Below, one piece after another: positions 36,800 to 47,942 of a stretch of DNA of 60,000 nt. The DNA comes from Cryptomeria japonica. Taxonomy: Eukaryota > Streptophyta > Pinopsida > Cupressales > Cupressaceae. The notes beneath the pieces were generated by a model, which saw only the letters and a program-made list of their open reading frames with translations, made no database searches and was not told where the DNA came from. The position numbers and the translations under genes were made by a program. Each line of letters starts with the position of its first letter. The first letter of the stretch is position 1. Location: positions 506,371,373-506,431,372 of the forward strand of contig NC_081415.1 in NCBI RefSeq assembly GCF_030272615.1. The letters run 5' to 3'.

Positions 36800-38096
36800 A
36801 TGTATGTTCTTACATTCCCCGAATTAAGAAATTTAGTGTGGAAAGAGGTGCACTCAACACCATATTCTGGATATCCAGGAATTACTAAACTCCTAGCTCA
36901 TTTTAAACCCTTATACTTATGGAAAGGAATGAAAAAGGATGTCGCAAGTTTTATGGCTAGATGTTTAGAATGCCAAAGAGTTAAAGCAAAGCATCAACAC
37001 CCCATAGGTTTGTTACAACCCAATGCAGTTCCTGACTATAAATGGAAAATAATCACTATGGACTTCATCCAAGGATTGCCTATATAATGTCATTTTGGTA
37101 GTGGTTGACAGGCTTACTAGGGTAGCCCACTTCATACCAGGAAACTTAACAAATTGGGCACCCACTATTGCCTACAAGTTTTTACAAGAAATATTTAGAT
37201 TGCATGGAGTACCTGAAAATATTATATTAGATAGGGATGCCAGAACAACATCTAGGTTCTGGCAAACCTTGTTTGCATCCCTAGGTACTCAATTAAACAT
37301 AGGCTCCACTTATCATCTAGAGACAGATGGCCAGATAGAAATGGTCAATTAGGTGATAGAGGATCTTCTAAGAATGTACTACATGGACCAACAATACAAG
37401 TGGGAATATTATCTTCCCTTAGTTAAGTTTGTCTATAATAAATCCTACCAACTGTCTATAAAGATGGCACCATTTGAAGCACTATATGGAAGGAGGTGTA
37501 GAACTCCTATCGGTTGGGATAAGTTGGAAGATAGGATAACCCTTAGTCCATAAATGCTCTCAAAAATGGAAGAGAAAGTAAATAAAATCAGAAAAAGGTT
37601 AGCAAAAGCTAATAGTCAACATAAAATCTATACAAATGCAAAGCAAACTCCTAGACAATTTGAAGTGGGAGAGAAAGTGCTTCTACGAGTCAAATCCTAG
37701 AAAAGTGCCATTAAATTTGGAAAGTAATCCAAACTTGCACCTAGATATGTAGGACCATTTGAGGTCTTGAAAATCATCAACCCGATCACTTATATAATTT
37801 CTCTACCACTAGCTTTCGCCCAGTTGCATGATGTGTTTCATGTTTCTTATCTTAAGAAGTACATATCTGATTTTGTACATATGATGGGTTGGAACTCCTT
37901 GCAGGTACATGACCCAGGGATGGTCATGATCAAGCTAGTTAGGGTGCTTGAGGTACATAAGTGTCACTTACATAATAGAAAAGTCACTTGGTGCAAGGTC
38001 TAGTGGGATCAATACTCTAATGATAGTGCCACATGGGAGGACTACAATGAAATCCACCAAAGATTCCCATATTTGTTTAATATATATAACCATTGA
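36800..38096 (+). pseudogene. Integrase with chromodomain-like C terminus
   Basis: The zinc-binding HHCC part is seen in HSTPYSGYPGITKLL and CLECQRVKAKH. The catalytic core has TMDFIQGLP, then VVVDRLTRVAHFIP, DRDARTTSRFW and ETDGQIEMVN, so the D, D and E positions are retained. A C-terminal LHDVFHVSYLKKY motif follows, then a tail around 37930-38090 ending SATWEDYNEIHQRFPYLF. That tail resembles the end of a chromodomain, which in chromoviruses directs integration to marked chromatin. A frame change near 37085 and several stops interrupt it. Confidence 0.82.
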
Positions 38097-38181
38097 ACTT
38101 ATTAAATTATGCTTGGATAAACAATGTTAAGCTTCATGTTTTCTTTTATGATACTTAAAATCACTGAGGACAATGATTCAT

Positions 38182-38194
38182 GAGGGGAAGGATA
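38182..38194 (+). promoter_or_regulatory. Polypurine tract (chromovirus-like element)
   Basis: GAGGGGAAGGATA directly precedes the TGTTATG LTR start at 38195. Confidence 0.75.
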
Positions 38195-41100
38195 TGTTAT
38201 GTCCCACTTGTGCTCTAAATTTTTTTATAATGTTTTATACACTAATACTTGTTGCCTAATATTATTGCATGGTGCTTCACAATGCACATGTTAATTATTT
38301 AGTTTAAATCATTATGACATGAGTTAATTTTTATATCAATATGTGCAAATGTGGTGTTATGTTAAGATTATAGACAAACTACATGATTTTGACCTAGTAG
38401 ATGCAGGAAGTAATCATCCTCTGAGAAGGGAGGGAAAGTATCATCGAGAATGAGAGGTAATAGAAGAAGGATCTAATACCATATGGAGCCTTAACTTGTA
38501 AGTTGATACTTGTTTAGATGTGATAGGGTTTGATGTTGTCAATTCAGTGTTTTGTCAGGTACACCCTATTGGTCAATCTAAGTGGATAGGATTGTTTTAA
38601 CCTTGTCATAGGTTATGTCATTCCTTTTAAATAAATTAATAAATCTAAAACACTCAGACAATAATCATGATATTTTCTTTAAAAATCTCAATAACTCCTT
38701 CTGATAATATGGATACATATATGATTATGTGTGAGTACTTTGGGAATGTAGTATACATATATAATATAAATATATATAGGTAAATATATGTGTGAAGGAA
38801 ATATAGTACTTAGCACACATATGTGTACCTATAAATATATATACTTATAAACATATACAAGCATGGGACCTTAGTATTACCACATAAAAACATGTATGTA
38901 TGGCATAATAACTATGTCTCGACTTGAGGAAACTTTACCATATGTTAGTAAGTAGAATGATATCCACATTGCAAACTTTGTAATATAATAAAGTACAGAT
39001 GATAATCATTGGTTCTTAGCCGATGAAGGAATTATACAACGCTCCTCCAAAACAAAAATATGATATGTACCTTCACACAATGAAGAAGCGGAAATTAAGA
39101 GGCATGGCTATAATTATTTGAAATGAACTTTAAATTACCTTGAAACGTAATGGAATGCTTATAACTATTTCATTCAATCATTAAGGGGAAAGTTTTGAAA
39201 TCCATAAGTGATATACAGAGAAGAGAATTACTTTGCAAAAACACGAACTTTCTTTTGGAAAGAACTTTCATTTAGAATATCATTTGCTTTCACAATAATT
39301 GGGAGCTTATGCATTTATGGTCTTCAAACTAGCGAGATTAAGCCGTAATAGTAGTCAACTGGGCATAGCTCTTCATTCCATGAGGAAGGACTCTTGCCTG
39401 TCGTTCAGCTAGAAAATTCTACCAAGTCATGTACTTGTTAATCTAAGTTGTGTAAAAGAACTTTAAATATCATGCATTTCAATTAAGAAAAGAAAAGAAG
39501 TATGTTTTCATTCCTTAAATATGAAATCTTACATCTTTGTTTAGTCGAAAGCTGAAAGAGAAGGATTGAAATAATGGAATGGAAAATGTTTAAAGCCTTT
39601 ACAACATGTGTGAGAGTTGAAAACACAACACCACAGGAGCCCAAATCATCTCTGCAAGCTGAAAAATCTATTACAAGGAGAAGCAAGGAAGCAAAATAAC
39701 AGATAAAACAAATACACAGAAAATATGCTCAAAAAGATGAGAGCTCAATATTCACAAAATGTGTAATGTGATAATCCTTACAATACAATGAAAAGAATAA
39801 CCTCTAATAGGTCAAGAAACCCTAAAAAGGAAAACCTAGGCTTGCACATGATAATTAATAAAAGAATTAATTATCATGCGCCTAAAGTTAGCTTAAGTGT
39901 AAAAGAGATAAAGGGAACTTAAATAATTGAACAAATGTTGTTTAATTAATCAAGTAAATACCCGAATACTCTAACACCCCCCCTTAAGCTAGACTTAGGG
40001 AGAAGCTAAAACCTAGAACAACTACTGAAAGCAGGAAAGATGGGTCCCGACAACAAGGCCTGATCAGGTACCCAAATACAACCAAATCCCTATGAACTGG
40101 AGAAATAGAGAAAACCACGTGGGAACAAAAGTCTACTCCAAACAGAGATGGAAAAAGCAAGAAGAAGGACTGAAAAATCCTCCAAACAAGAATGTTCCAA
40201 AAGGATAGGAACAAGAGAAGATCAGAAGAATCACTGAAGCATGAAGAACCTGCAAACACTGTCGAAGAAAAATTGTTGATTTGAAGAACCTCCACTGAAA
40301 TAGAACATGACCAGGTAGAGAAGACTAAAAAGGAAAACCTAGGCTTGCACATAATAATTAATTATCATGCACCAAAAGTTAGCTTAAGTGTAAAAGAGAT
40401 AAAGGGAACTTAAATAATTAAACAAATATTGTTTAATTAATCAAGTAAATACCCGAATACTCTAACAACATGCACACTCAGTCTTTGTTTATTTAGTGAA
40501 ACATAATTATGTCTATTCAAATCTTATAAGAGTTTTAGAGTATATATTATCACTATCCTCACAAGAACAACACCGAGAGTACTATGATGTGAATATTAAT
40601 CTTTCCTTTCAACAAGATCATTACGACTTAATGAGGAAGCCATAAACAAAGACAAGAGTTACCACTGCTAAATGAAACTTAGGAATAAAAACGATATGAG
40701 TGAATGTTATGGCTCTTGGTGTCAAAATTAAATAGCAATGAAAGGGTTAATTTAGTTTATTATTCAACATTAATGCTAGATATTAGGGGCCAATTATTGG
40801 CTACATTTCATGAGCAAACAGTAACGAGACTTCTGAAAAATGTGAATTAATACAAATGCTGCAATTTAAGACTGTTAAAATCTAATAAGGAATATGACAC
40901 ATAAAAATGAGGAATAGTGAATTTTGTATTACTATTAAATGAAGGATTTCTTTTTTTTACTCATGACTGAGTAGGTTGCTAGATCAAGGGTACAAGTATG
41001 AACTTAGTATTTGAATAATCTAAGAAATTATCAAATGGAAGGTTATTCCATAAGAGTAAATGTCTTCAAGAGCTTGTTTAACCAACATGTGAAACTTGAG

Positions 41101-41790
41101 TCTAAATACAAATGTCAACCACTGAGCCTCCTTAGAGTCAACATGTAGTTAGCATAAGAGATAGATATGATGACTTCGAAAACCTTCATAGGTTTAAGTA
41201 TAACCAAGTAGGGTGATGAACAATGACTATATGCATTGGCATGTTGCAAACTCATAAATCCTTTGGCCAAGGTGATGCTATAAATTGTAAGCGTCAGTTA
41301 GTTCTTTGATCCAGATATACAACCCAATTAGAGGTCATACTAGTTAGGAGTAGTCTATGGTGTGTGATTGACTAGAGATTGTGTAGGGTCAAACACTAGT
41401 CTCAAATGGAATTAGAACCAACTTCTTAAACCTCCATGTAAAGGGTCGAGCCTCTCTAGTTGAAAATGGCACGGGGGACTAGTAAGTCTGTGGTTGGGTG
41501 GAAAAGCACCCTGATGATACTTTCCCTCTCTCAACATTGTAAAGATAATTTAAAGTTCAAAATGAGAATCAGGAAACTGTAAACATTAAACCTCTCTTGA
41601 ATACTTACTTATGTTTTACTTTGTTATATCTATGAAACTAATCTTATGCAAATGTTTTACATCTTTTCTAGTGTATTTTTCTTCTTTCAATTTAAAAAAA
41701 AAAAGTTAACTATATTTTCATGCTTCTAAATTTCAGTTCAACATTTCATATTGTTGCAATTTTTAAAGATGCTAGAATGTGCATGTTACA
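38195..41790 (+). repeat. 3' LTR of the chromovirus-like element, interrupted
   Basis: TGTTATGTCCC...GCATGTTACA. It is about 2.7 kb once the nested remnant and its duplicated target (39604-40467) are removed. It matches the 5' LTR on both sides of the insertion: the shared motif ACATGCA.ACTNAGTCTTTG flanks the break. Confidence 0.82.
39604..40472 (-). mobile_element. Internally deleted copia remnant with TSD ACATG
   Basis: ACATG at 39604-39608 and 40468-40472 flanks 39609-40467. The left LTR (39609-39976, ends CTCTAACA) is complete. The right one is only its last ~140 bp (about 40326-40467). Between them is a polypurine tract (CCCCCCCTTAAG in plus sense) and ~330 bp of 3' untranslated sequence. 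Its GGGTCCCGACAACAAGGCC segment is shared with the copia element at 42481-47937. All coding sequence is gone. Confidence 0.85.
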
Positions 41791-41795
41791 TTGTG
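41791..41795. repeat. Probable target-site duplication TTGTG (chromovirus-like element)
   Basis: Partner of 30317-30321 (TTGTA); directly after the 3' LTR end. Confidence 0.5.
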
Positions 41796-42475
41796 ACACA
41801 TGTCACAAGGCTATGAGCTCAATATAACTCACATCCTCTCCTTCAATCTCAGCCCTTTATGCTACTTTCAATCCTAACCTTCATTCCTCTACCAAAAATT
41901 TATAAATTAGAGCCTCCCCCCTTCATAAGTCCATCACTTGCTATCATACCACCATTATGCCAAAATTTCCATCCAAATCCTCTTTATGTCATGCTATTTG
42001 AGAGAGATCCACATACAACCATAATTAAAGAGAAAATCAAGTGGAGTTGGGTGCATTCACTTTAGCTCTATCCAAGGAGTGATAAAGGTATATGCTTATG
42101 TTTGCATTTAGTTTTTATGTCGAAGCACCTGTTTAACATCTTATTTTAATTATCTTCATTTTGACATGCCTGACCCACATCCCTTTTTTATTCAACTAAT
42201 TTGCAATCTTTTGTGAAGTTTTTACCATGACTGTGATTCAACATCTCCGCTCTTCATCATCTGCACCTTCAAGTCGACGTCTCCACCTATTTTATACTAA
42301 TAGTTCTATTTTGCACTAGTTTGGATTAGTGTGAAAACTCTTTTGGCTATATTAGTATATTTTATTTGATTTCATACTAATACACTAGCAAATGGAGTGT
42401 TTTGACAATTTTAATAACCATTAAATAGCATTATCAAACTTATGTTGTAGGTAATTTTGAATTTTAGGGCTAATT
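41796..42475. other. Old repetitive sequence, left of the copia insertion
   Basis: AT-rich, non-coding. Variants of CAACATCTCCACC recur here (42240, 42274) and to the right of the insertion (47958, 47994, 48244), so both sides belong to one older repeat, possibly an LTR. Confidence 0.4.
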
Positions 42476-42480
42476 GTTTG
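42476..42480. repeat. Target-site duplication GTTTG, left copy (copia element)
   Basis: GTTTG directly precedes the LTR at 42481 and is repeated at 47938-47942. Confidence 0.9.
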
Positions 42481-42833
42481 TGATGAAGTTGAGAAAACAC
42501 AATTTCAGAGATCCCAAGAGCACTTGCAAGAAAAATACCTGTCACAAGAGAATATTGGAGACATAAACACAATAATGGCTCTGAAGAAAAAGATTATCAT
42601 TCACAGAGGGAATAGAAAAGAAAAATACAATACAGTCCTTATAAAAGGAGAATATGCAACCCTAAAGATGTGCAACCCTAAAGAAACCCTAAAGGGATAA
42701 AGTATATTTGATAATTAGAATAATTATTAAATACCTACCATATTATTAAATGCCTAAGTTTAGCTTAAGCGTAGAGTATAATAGACTAATAATTAACTAA
42801 ATAATTATTAGCTAATACAAGATAACTCTAACA
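42481..42833 (-). repeat. 3' LTR of the copia element
   Basis: 353 bp, TGATGAAG...CTCTAACA in plus sense. It carries a 30-bp segment, flanked by CAAGAG, that the 5' LTR lacks. The adjacent C-rich block at 42834-42846 is the complement of a polypurine tract. Confidence 0.9.
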
Positions 42834-42850
42834 CCCCCACCCCCTTAAGA
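42834..42850 (-). promoter_or_regulatory. Polypurine tract of the copia element
   Basis: In element sense AAGGGGGTGGGGG directly precedes TGTTAGAG, the 3' LTR start. Confidence 0.75.
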
Positions 42851-43071
42851 TGAACTTAGGGAGTAGCTAAAAAACTAAATGCATGAAAGAAAAATGCAAT
42901 TACATGAAGAAGGCAAATTTGGGTCCCGACAACAAGGCCTGATGAGGTACCCAATCACAACCAAATCTCTATGAACTAGATAAATAGAGAAAACCACATG
43001 GGAAAAAACTCTACTCCAAAAATAAATGAGAAAATCATGCTATAAAAAAAAAACATGAAGGAAGGAAGGCC

Positions 43072-44554
43072 TCAATGAGACCCCCCAAGGACAACTTCCT
43101 TCACCCCAAGCATAGAGTGCAACTGAAGATAGCGCGGAGATGCAAAAGGTTTAGTGAATATGTCAGTAACCTACTCCTCTGTAGGAATGTACTCCAAGAT
43201 GAGAAAGCCATCCTGAATCAATTGTCTGATTAATTGCATGTGAAGATCAATATGTTTAGTCCTTTGGTGCTCCACTGGGTTGCGGGAATTGTGAATGGCA
43301 CTCTGATTGTCACACCAAAGAAGAGTGGGACTATCAGGAGGGAACCCAAACTGAGTCATCAATTGTCAAAGCCATGAGACCTCCTAACTAGCTAACACCG
43401 CTACTCGGTTCTCAACCTCTATATATAATAATGCAGTAGCAGACTGCTTCTTGCAAGACCATGTGATAGGACCATAACTGAGGCAAAAAACAAAGTCGGA
43501 AGTAGACTTCCGGTCATGAGCATCACCGGCCCAATCTGAGTTAGTGAAGCCAACAATGTGAGGGGATCCTGAAGTATAGTGAATGCCAAACTGTGTAGTG
43601 CCCCGAATGTACCTCAATATATGTTTGGCAGCTTGCCAATGGCTCTCATGAGGATCATGGGAGAACCTAGAGACAAGACCAACCGCAAAGAAAAGATCCG
43701 GACGAGTATGTGTCAGGTACAACAAACTGCCAACCAACTACCTGTATAAGGTAGAATCCATGGAAGGTGTAGAACAAGTGGCAAACAAAACAACACCTGG
43801 CTAAAATGGTGTGGGTGTAGGCTTGCAAGCAAGCATGTCAAATCTATGAAGCATATCAAGAGAATACTTATGTTGAAGTATGGAAATATCATCAAAAGAC
43901 TGAATAACCTGTAGGCCCAAAAAATAGTGCAGAAGGCCAAGATTTGTCATCTCAAACTGCTCTGTCAAGGCTCTTTGAATATCCTGAATCAAGGAGGATG
44001 AGATACCTGTAATGATAAGATCATCAACATAGAGCACACAGATAACTATATCATCCCCCTGATGCTGAATATATATTGTGGGATCAGAATGACAACATGT
44101 GAAGAGTGTGGGCATCAAGAAAGAGTCCATCTTCTCATACCATGCCCAAGGAGCCTGTTTGAGACCATATAATGAACGTCGAAGTCTGCACCAAAGAGGA
44201 ATCCTGCACAAATCCCTGAGGCTGCTCCATATAGATCTCCTCATGAAGGTCTCTATGCAAGAAGGCACTCTTCACATCCATCTGAAAAACTGTCCATCCC
44301 TGTGAAGTTGCAAGTGAAAGTACAAAGTGAATAGAATTCATCTTGGCGACAGGAGCAAAGGTATCGGAGTAATCAATACCCTCCACCTGAGAAAACCCCT
44401 TCGCAACAAGACAAGCCTTATACTTATTAATAGAATCATCTGCAACATACTTGGTACAATACACCCACTTGCACCGAACCAACTTTCTTCCTTTCAGAAG
44501 AGTACAAAGATCCCAAGTATGATTCTTCATCAAAGAAGAATACTCCTCATCCAT
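43072..44554 (-). pseudogene. Copia reverse transcriptase and RNase H
   Basis: The RT begins with MDEEYSSLMKNHTWDL and WVYCTKY, then VAKGFSQVEGIDYSDTFAPV and FQMDVKSAFLH. SLYGLKQAPWAWYEKMD follows, then catalytic YVDDL (near 44020). RNase H has HILRYIRGTTQFGIHY, DWAGD, LLWCDNQSAI and HIDLHMQLIR. The C terminus is near 43072. One frameshift falls near 44190-44268. A stop interrupts between RT and RNase H and another lies after VLAS at 43384. The segment LLYIEVENRV replaces the usual STEAEY motif, so RNase H is also damaged. Confidence 0.88.
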
Positions 44555-46160
44555 GGCCCTATCCCACTCTGGGTGACCTGTCGCCTCTGAAAAATTATGA
44601 GGATCATCCGAAATGGCATGACTTAGAAGACTAGAACTAGATGTTTGTACATGAGTATGATGAGTTTCTTAAGGATCACCTACCATAGAACCAACAACAT
44701 CAACTATAAATCGGGCCCTCTTGGGCAAAGGCTGAGCTGTGGGTGGTGGTGGTGGTGGGGATGGTGGACCATCATCTGCATCATCCTCAAAGAATAAGGA
44801 ATCCTCAAAAGATGAAGAGGGAGGAGGAGGTAGTGAGGGAGAAGTTGGTGATGGAGAATCCATCTAAGGAAGACGCTCATCAAACTGGACATCCCGCCTA
44901 AATAGGACCTCTCAGGAATCAGGATCAAACAACCTGTATGCCTTAACATCCTCACAATAGCCAACAAATATGAGTGGTCGACTCTTCCTCTTCATGGCTT
45001 TCCTCTGAGCATTTGGAATAAATGACCAAGCCTCACTACCAAAAAATCAGAATGATGAAACATCAGGCTTGACATGGGACCAAGCCTCCTTAGGAGTCAT
45101 CTGGTGCAATCCCTTATGAGGCATCTGATTCTGAATATAAGTGGCACAATTAACTGCCTCAGCCCAAAAAGCAAGCTGCATAGAACGTGACTGAAGCATA
45201 CAATTGGCCATCTCCCGTAGTGTTCTGTTCTTTCTCTCAGCAACACCATTTTGCTGAGGAGTGAGGAACTAATTACTAATGTTGCAAACCATACTTTGTG
45301 CAGAAATCTATAAAAGCCCGATTCACATATTCCCTCCCATTATTTGTGCATATCCTCCTGATAGAAAGACTAGACTGCTTCTCTACAAATGTCTTAAAGA
45401 CTCGAAATGAATCAATGACATCAGACTTGTACTTAAGAAAGTACACCCATGTACGTCTGGAGAAGTCGTCAATGAATGTGAGCACATACTTGGACCCTGA
45501 AAAAGATGGAGTCAGAAATTGCATAAGATCACTGTGTACCAAATCCAAGGGTGCCTTAGCACGTGTGGCTCTACCTGTAGGAAAAGAATCTCGGTGATGC
45601 TTTCCAAGTGCACAACCTCGACATACACCATCAATACAGGATATCTAAGGGAGCCCAATCACAAGTGCCTATGTGCTCATATGTTGTAAGTATCTATAAT
45701 TGACATGGCCAAAACGCTCATGCCAAAGTTTGCTCATTGAATTTGCATGTGCTACAAGAGAAACACATGAACCATCTGGACTCTCAAAGCCATCAAACCG
45801 GTATAACCAAGAATCGGGATCAACACTGCCAGTAGCCACAACCAAATCAGGATCATGGAGCTCTCTAATAACCACATCATGTGGTGAGAACTCAACTGTT
45901 TTACCAGAGCCAAAATGACAAATCTGATAAACAGAGAGGAGGTTCATCAAAATGTTAGGAACCAAAATAACATCCTGAAAACAACCACCTGTCAATGGAA
46001 CAGAACCTGAACCTAAAACTGAAAGTTGTGCTGGGTCACCAATTGCAATCCGTAAAGTATCACTGTGAGAAAGTGAGGTAACAAGTTGTTGTGAGTGTGT
46101 CATGTGGTGAGAAGCCCCTGAATCAATAATCCAAGTGGATGCAAAAGTAATAGCTCGTGC
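44555..46160 (-). pseudogene. Copia protease remnant and integrase
   Basis: The protease active site TWIIDSGASHHM (about 46105-46140) is intact. The pre-integrase zinc region follows (LWHERFGHVNYRYLQH, then GVCRGCALGKH) with a TAG between its halves. The integrase core has LVHSDLMQF (first Asp), FIDDFSRRTWVYFLK and CTNNGREY. In the last, Asn stands where the second catalytic Asp is expected and Arg replaces Gly. NGVAERKNRT (near 45235) keeps the Glu. A Pro/Ser-rich linker (44870-44670) leads to RT. A frameshift lies near 45276. Confidence 0.85.
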
Positions 46161-46525
46161 AAAAAGAGCATGTCCTCAATGTGAGGAAAGGACTCAGGTA
46201 ACAAGGAAGAGAGATTGACCTCAATCTATAATGCTCTCAACTCATTGATAGTACCAAAGAGAGTATCAAATTTGGACCACATAGCTCGAGGAGTGAGAAA
46301 AACATCAAGGTGAAAAAATAAGTTGTCTAAAACATGTAAGGAGATGACACCCATAGCCTCATCCATCTTATTCTTGTGCTAAATAATATCAAAAGGACGC
46401 TGCAATTAAGGCTGATCCTCATCCAAACAGGACCACAACCCTTGTGATCTGAGAAGCCTCGTCATACGAGCTTTCCAGAGGTGATAGTTCTGGGATGTAA
46501 GAAGCTCAACTGAAGAATCTGCCAT
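46161..46525 (-). pseudogene. Copia gag remnant, C-terminal half deleted
   Basis: It starts MADSSVELLTSQNYHLWKAR at 46525. The gag core follows to MWSKFDTLFGTINELRAL and LLPESFPHIEDM. It then joins directly to protease sequence near 46160, with no zinc knuckle. An internal deletion therefore removed the nucleocapsid part. Stops are TAA 46406-46408 and two TAG codons downstream. Confidence 0.75.
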
Positions 46526-47601
46526 GTGTACATGTACTTGTACTTGGACCTGCTCTTGTTTTTTTTTAATTAAGTGATATTTTAGACTAGATAGAGGATG
46601 CAAAAGGGTTTTTTTTTAGGTGTTCTGATTTTTTGAAGTAAATTACAAAAATTAGTAAAATAACACCCCCCCACAAGATGAAAAACAAAACCCCAGTACA
46701 ATCTGAGAGGCAGAAAGAAAGCCAAGAGAAAAAAAAGCTTCAGACGAATATCTTATGTACCTGGTAAAATGTATGGAACAATGAACCCCAAATCTGAATA
46801 GGGCTCTCCAAGACCTTTCCGACGCCTATTCGTTTGCCGAAAACAGAGTCCGTTGCCCAAGTTATGGCTCCTAGAGTGCAGAAAAGAGCTCTGACTTTGA
46901 TGGCAAAAAACATGTACAAAATGAAAAAATCAGCAATCTCACCTCCAGATATGAATAGATCTCGAAAAGAGATTTTTGGGGATATAATATTTTTCAAAAA
47001 TCAACTTGGTTTGCCCAAGTTATGACAAAAAAACCTCCCCCCATTCAAAAGGCTTTCAAAGAGGAGCAAGAGGTGGTGATTGGGCGGAGGTGGCGGGGGT
47101 GCTCCGAGCGAGCAACGGGCGGATCCCGGGCAGTGGCTCCTGAGTTGCTAGCAGTAGCCGATGATGAAGGGACCACCACGGTCTGTTGTGCTCATGTCGG
47201 TAGTTAGTGTGAGGTAGGGCCGACGATTACCGTGAGGGTTGACCCCGACGGTTACCATGAGGGATGGCCCCGATGGTTAACAGATCGTCGACAGTCAATG
47301 TAGCGGTGTCGGCCTGGGCAAACCGTTAAACTGCCCAAAAAATAATTTTTTATTTTATTTTCTCAAAAAATGTGCCATAGAAGGGCCAAAATCAAAAAAA
47401 AAATCCCAGAGCCAAAGTTATCCAAATTGGACAAATTTTATATGAAAATGGGGGTTTTTCGGTGTTATGATCTCTACGGTGAGGTCTGTTTGAGCCTAAA
47501 ATGGATAGAAACAAAGAAGCACCCCATATCCAAAATAAAACTGAAACCCTGGCCTCCAAAAAATCTTCTAAAAAAATCAGGAACAAGCAGCAACAGATCT
47601 A
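46526..47601 (-). other. Leader of the copia element with GC-rich minisatellite
   Basis: About 1.07 kb without ORF. A GC-rich island (47075-47330) sits in AT-rich sequence. It contains ~25-bp units of the form CCCCGACGGTTACCATGAGGG at 47217, 47243 and 47268, plus a weaker one near 47197. Confidence 0.55.
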
Positions 47602-47614
47602 GGCTCTGATACCA
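47602..47614 (-). promoter_or_regulatory. Primer-binding site (initiator tRNA-Met type)
   Basis: TGGTATCAGAGCC on the minus strand directly abuts the 5' LTR, a perfect match to the usual plant copia site. Confidence 0.95.
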
Positions 47615-47937
47615 TGAAGAAGTTGAGAAAATACAACTTCAGAGATCCCAAGAGAATATTGGAGACAAAAACACAATAATGGCTCTGAAGAAAAAGATTA
47701 TCATTCACAGAGGGAATAGAAAAGAAAAATACAATACAATCCTTATAAAAGGAGAATATGCAACCCTAAAGATGTGCAACCCTAAAGAAACCCTAAAGGG
47801 ATAAAGTGTATTCAATAATTAGAATAATTATTAAATACCTACCATATTATTAAATGTCTAAGTTTAGCTTAATCGTAGAGTATAATAGACTAATAATTAA
47901 ATAAATAATTATTAGCTAATACAAGATAGCTCTAATA
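47615..47937 (-). repeat. 5' LTR of the copia element
   Basis: 323 bp, about 13 substitutions relative to the 3' LTR. The outer terminus reads CTAATA where the other copy has CTAACA, so its conserved end has mutated. Confidence 0.9.
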
Positions 47938-47942
47938 GTTTG
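47938..47942. repeat. Target-site duplication GTTTG, right copy (copia element)
   Basis: Partner of 42476-42480. Confidence 0.9.

Larger units (their letters stand above)
42481..47937 (-). mobile_element. Ty1/copia retrotransposon
   Basis: A 5.46 kb element on the minus strand with 3' LTR 42481-42833, 5' LTR 47615-47937, primer-binding site 47602-47614, polypurine tract next to 42834 and perfect GTTTG duplications. The internal order protease, integrase, RT, RNase H is that of Ty1/copia. LTR identity is about 96% by eye, apart from one 30-bp indel between CAAGAG repeats. It is inactive: gag is internally deleted, the integrase has lost an Asp, and there are frameshifts and stops. Confidence 0.93.

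Noticed and set aside
39984-40352. 122-codon hydrophobic minus-strand frame in the copia remnant
   Set aside because: It spans 3' untranslated sequence and a deletion junction and has no family match that I recognise.
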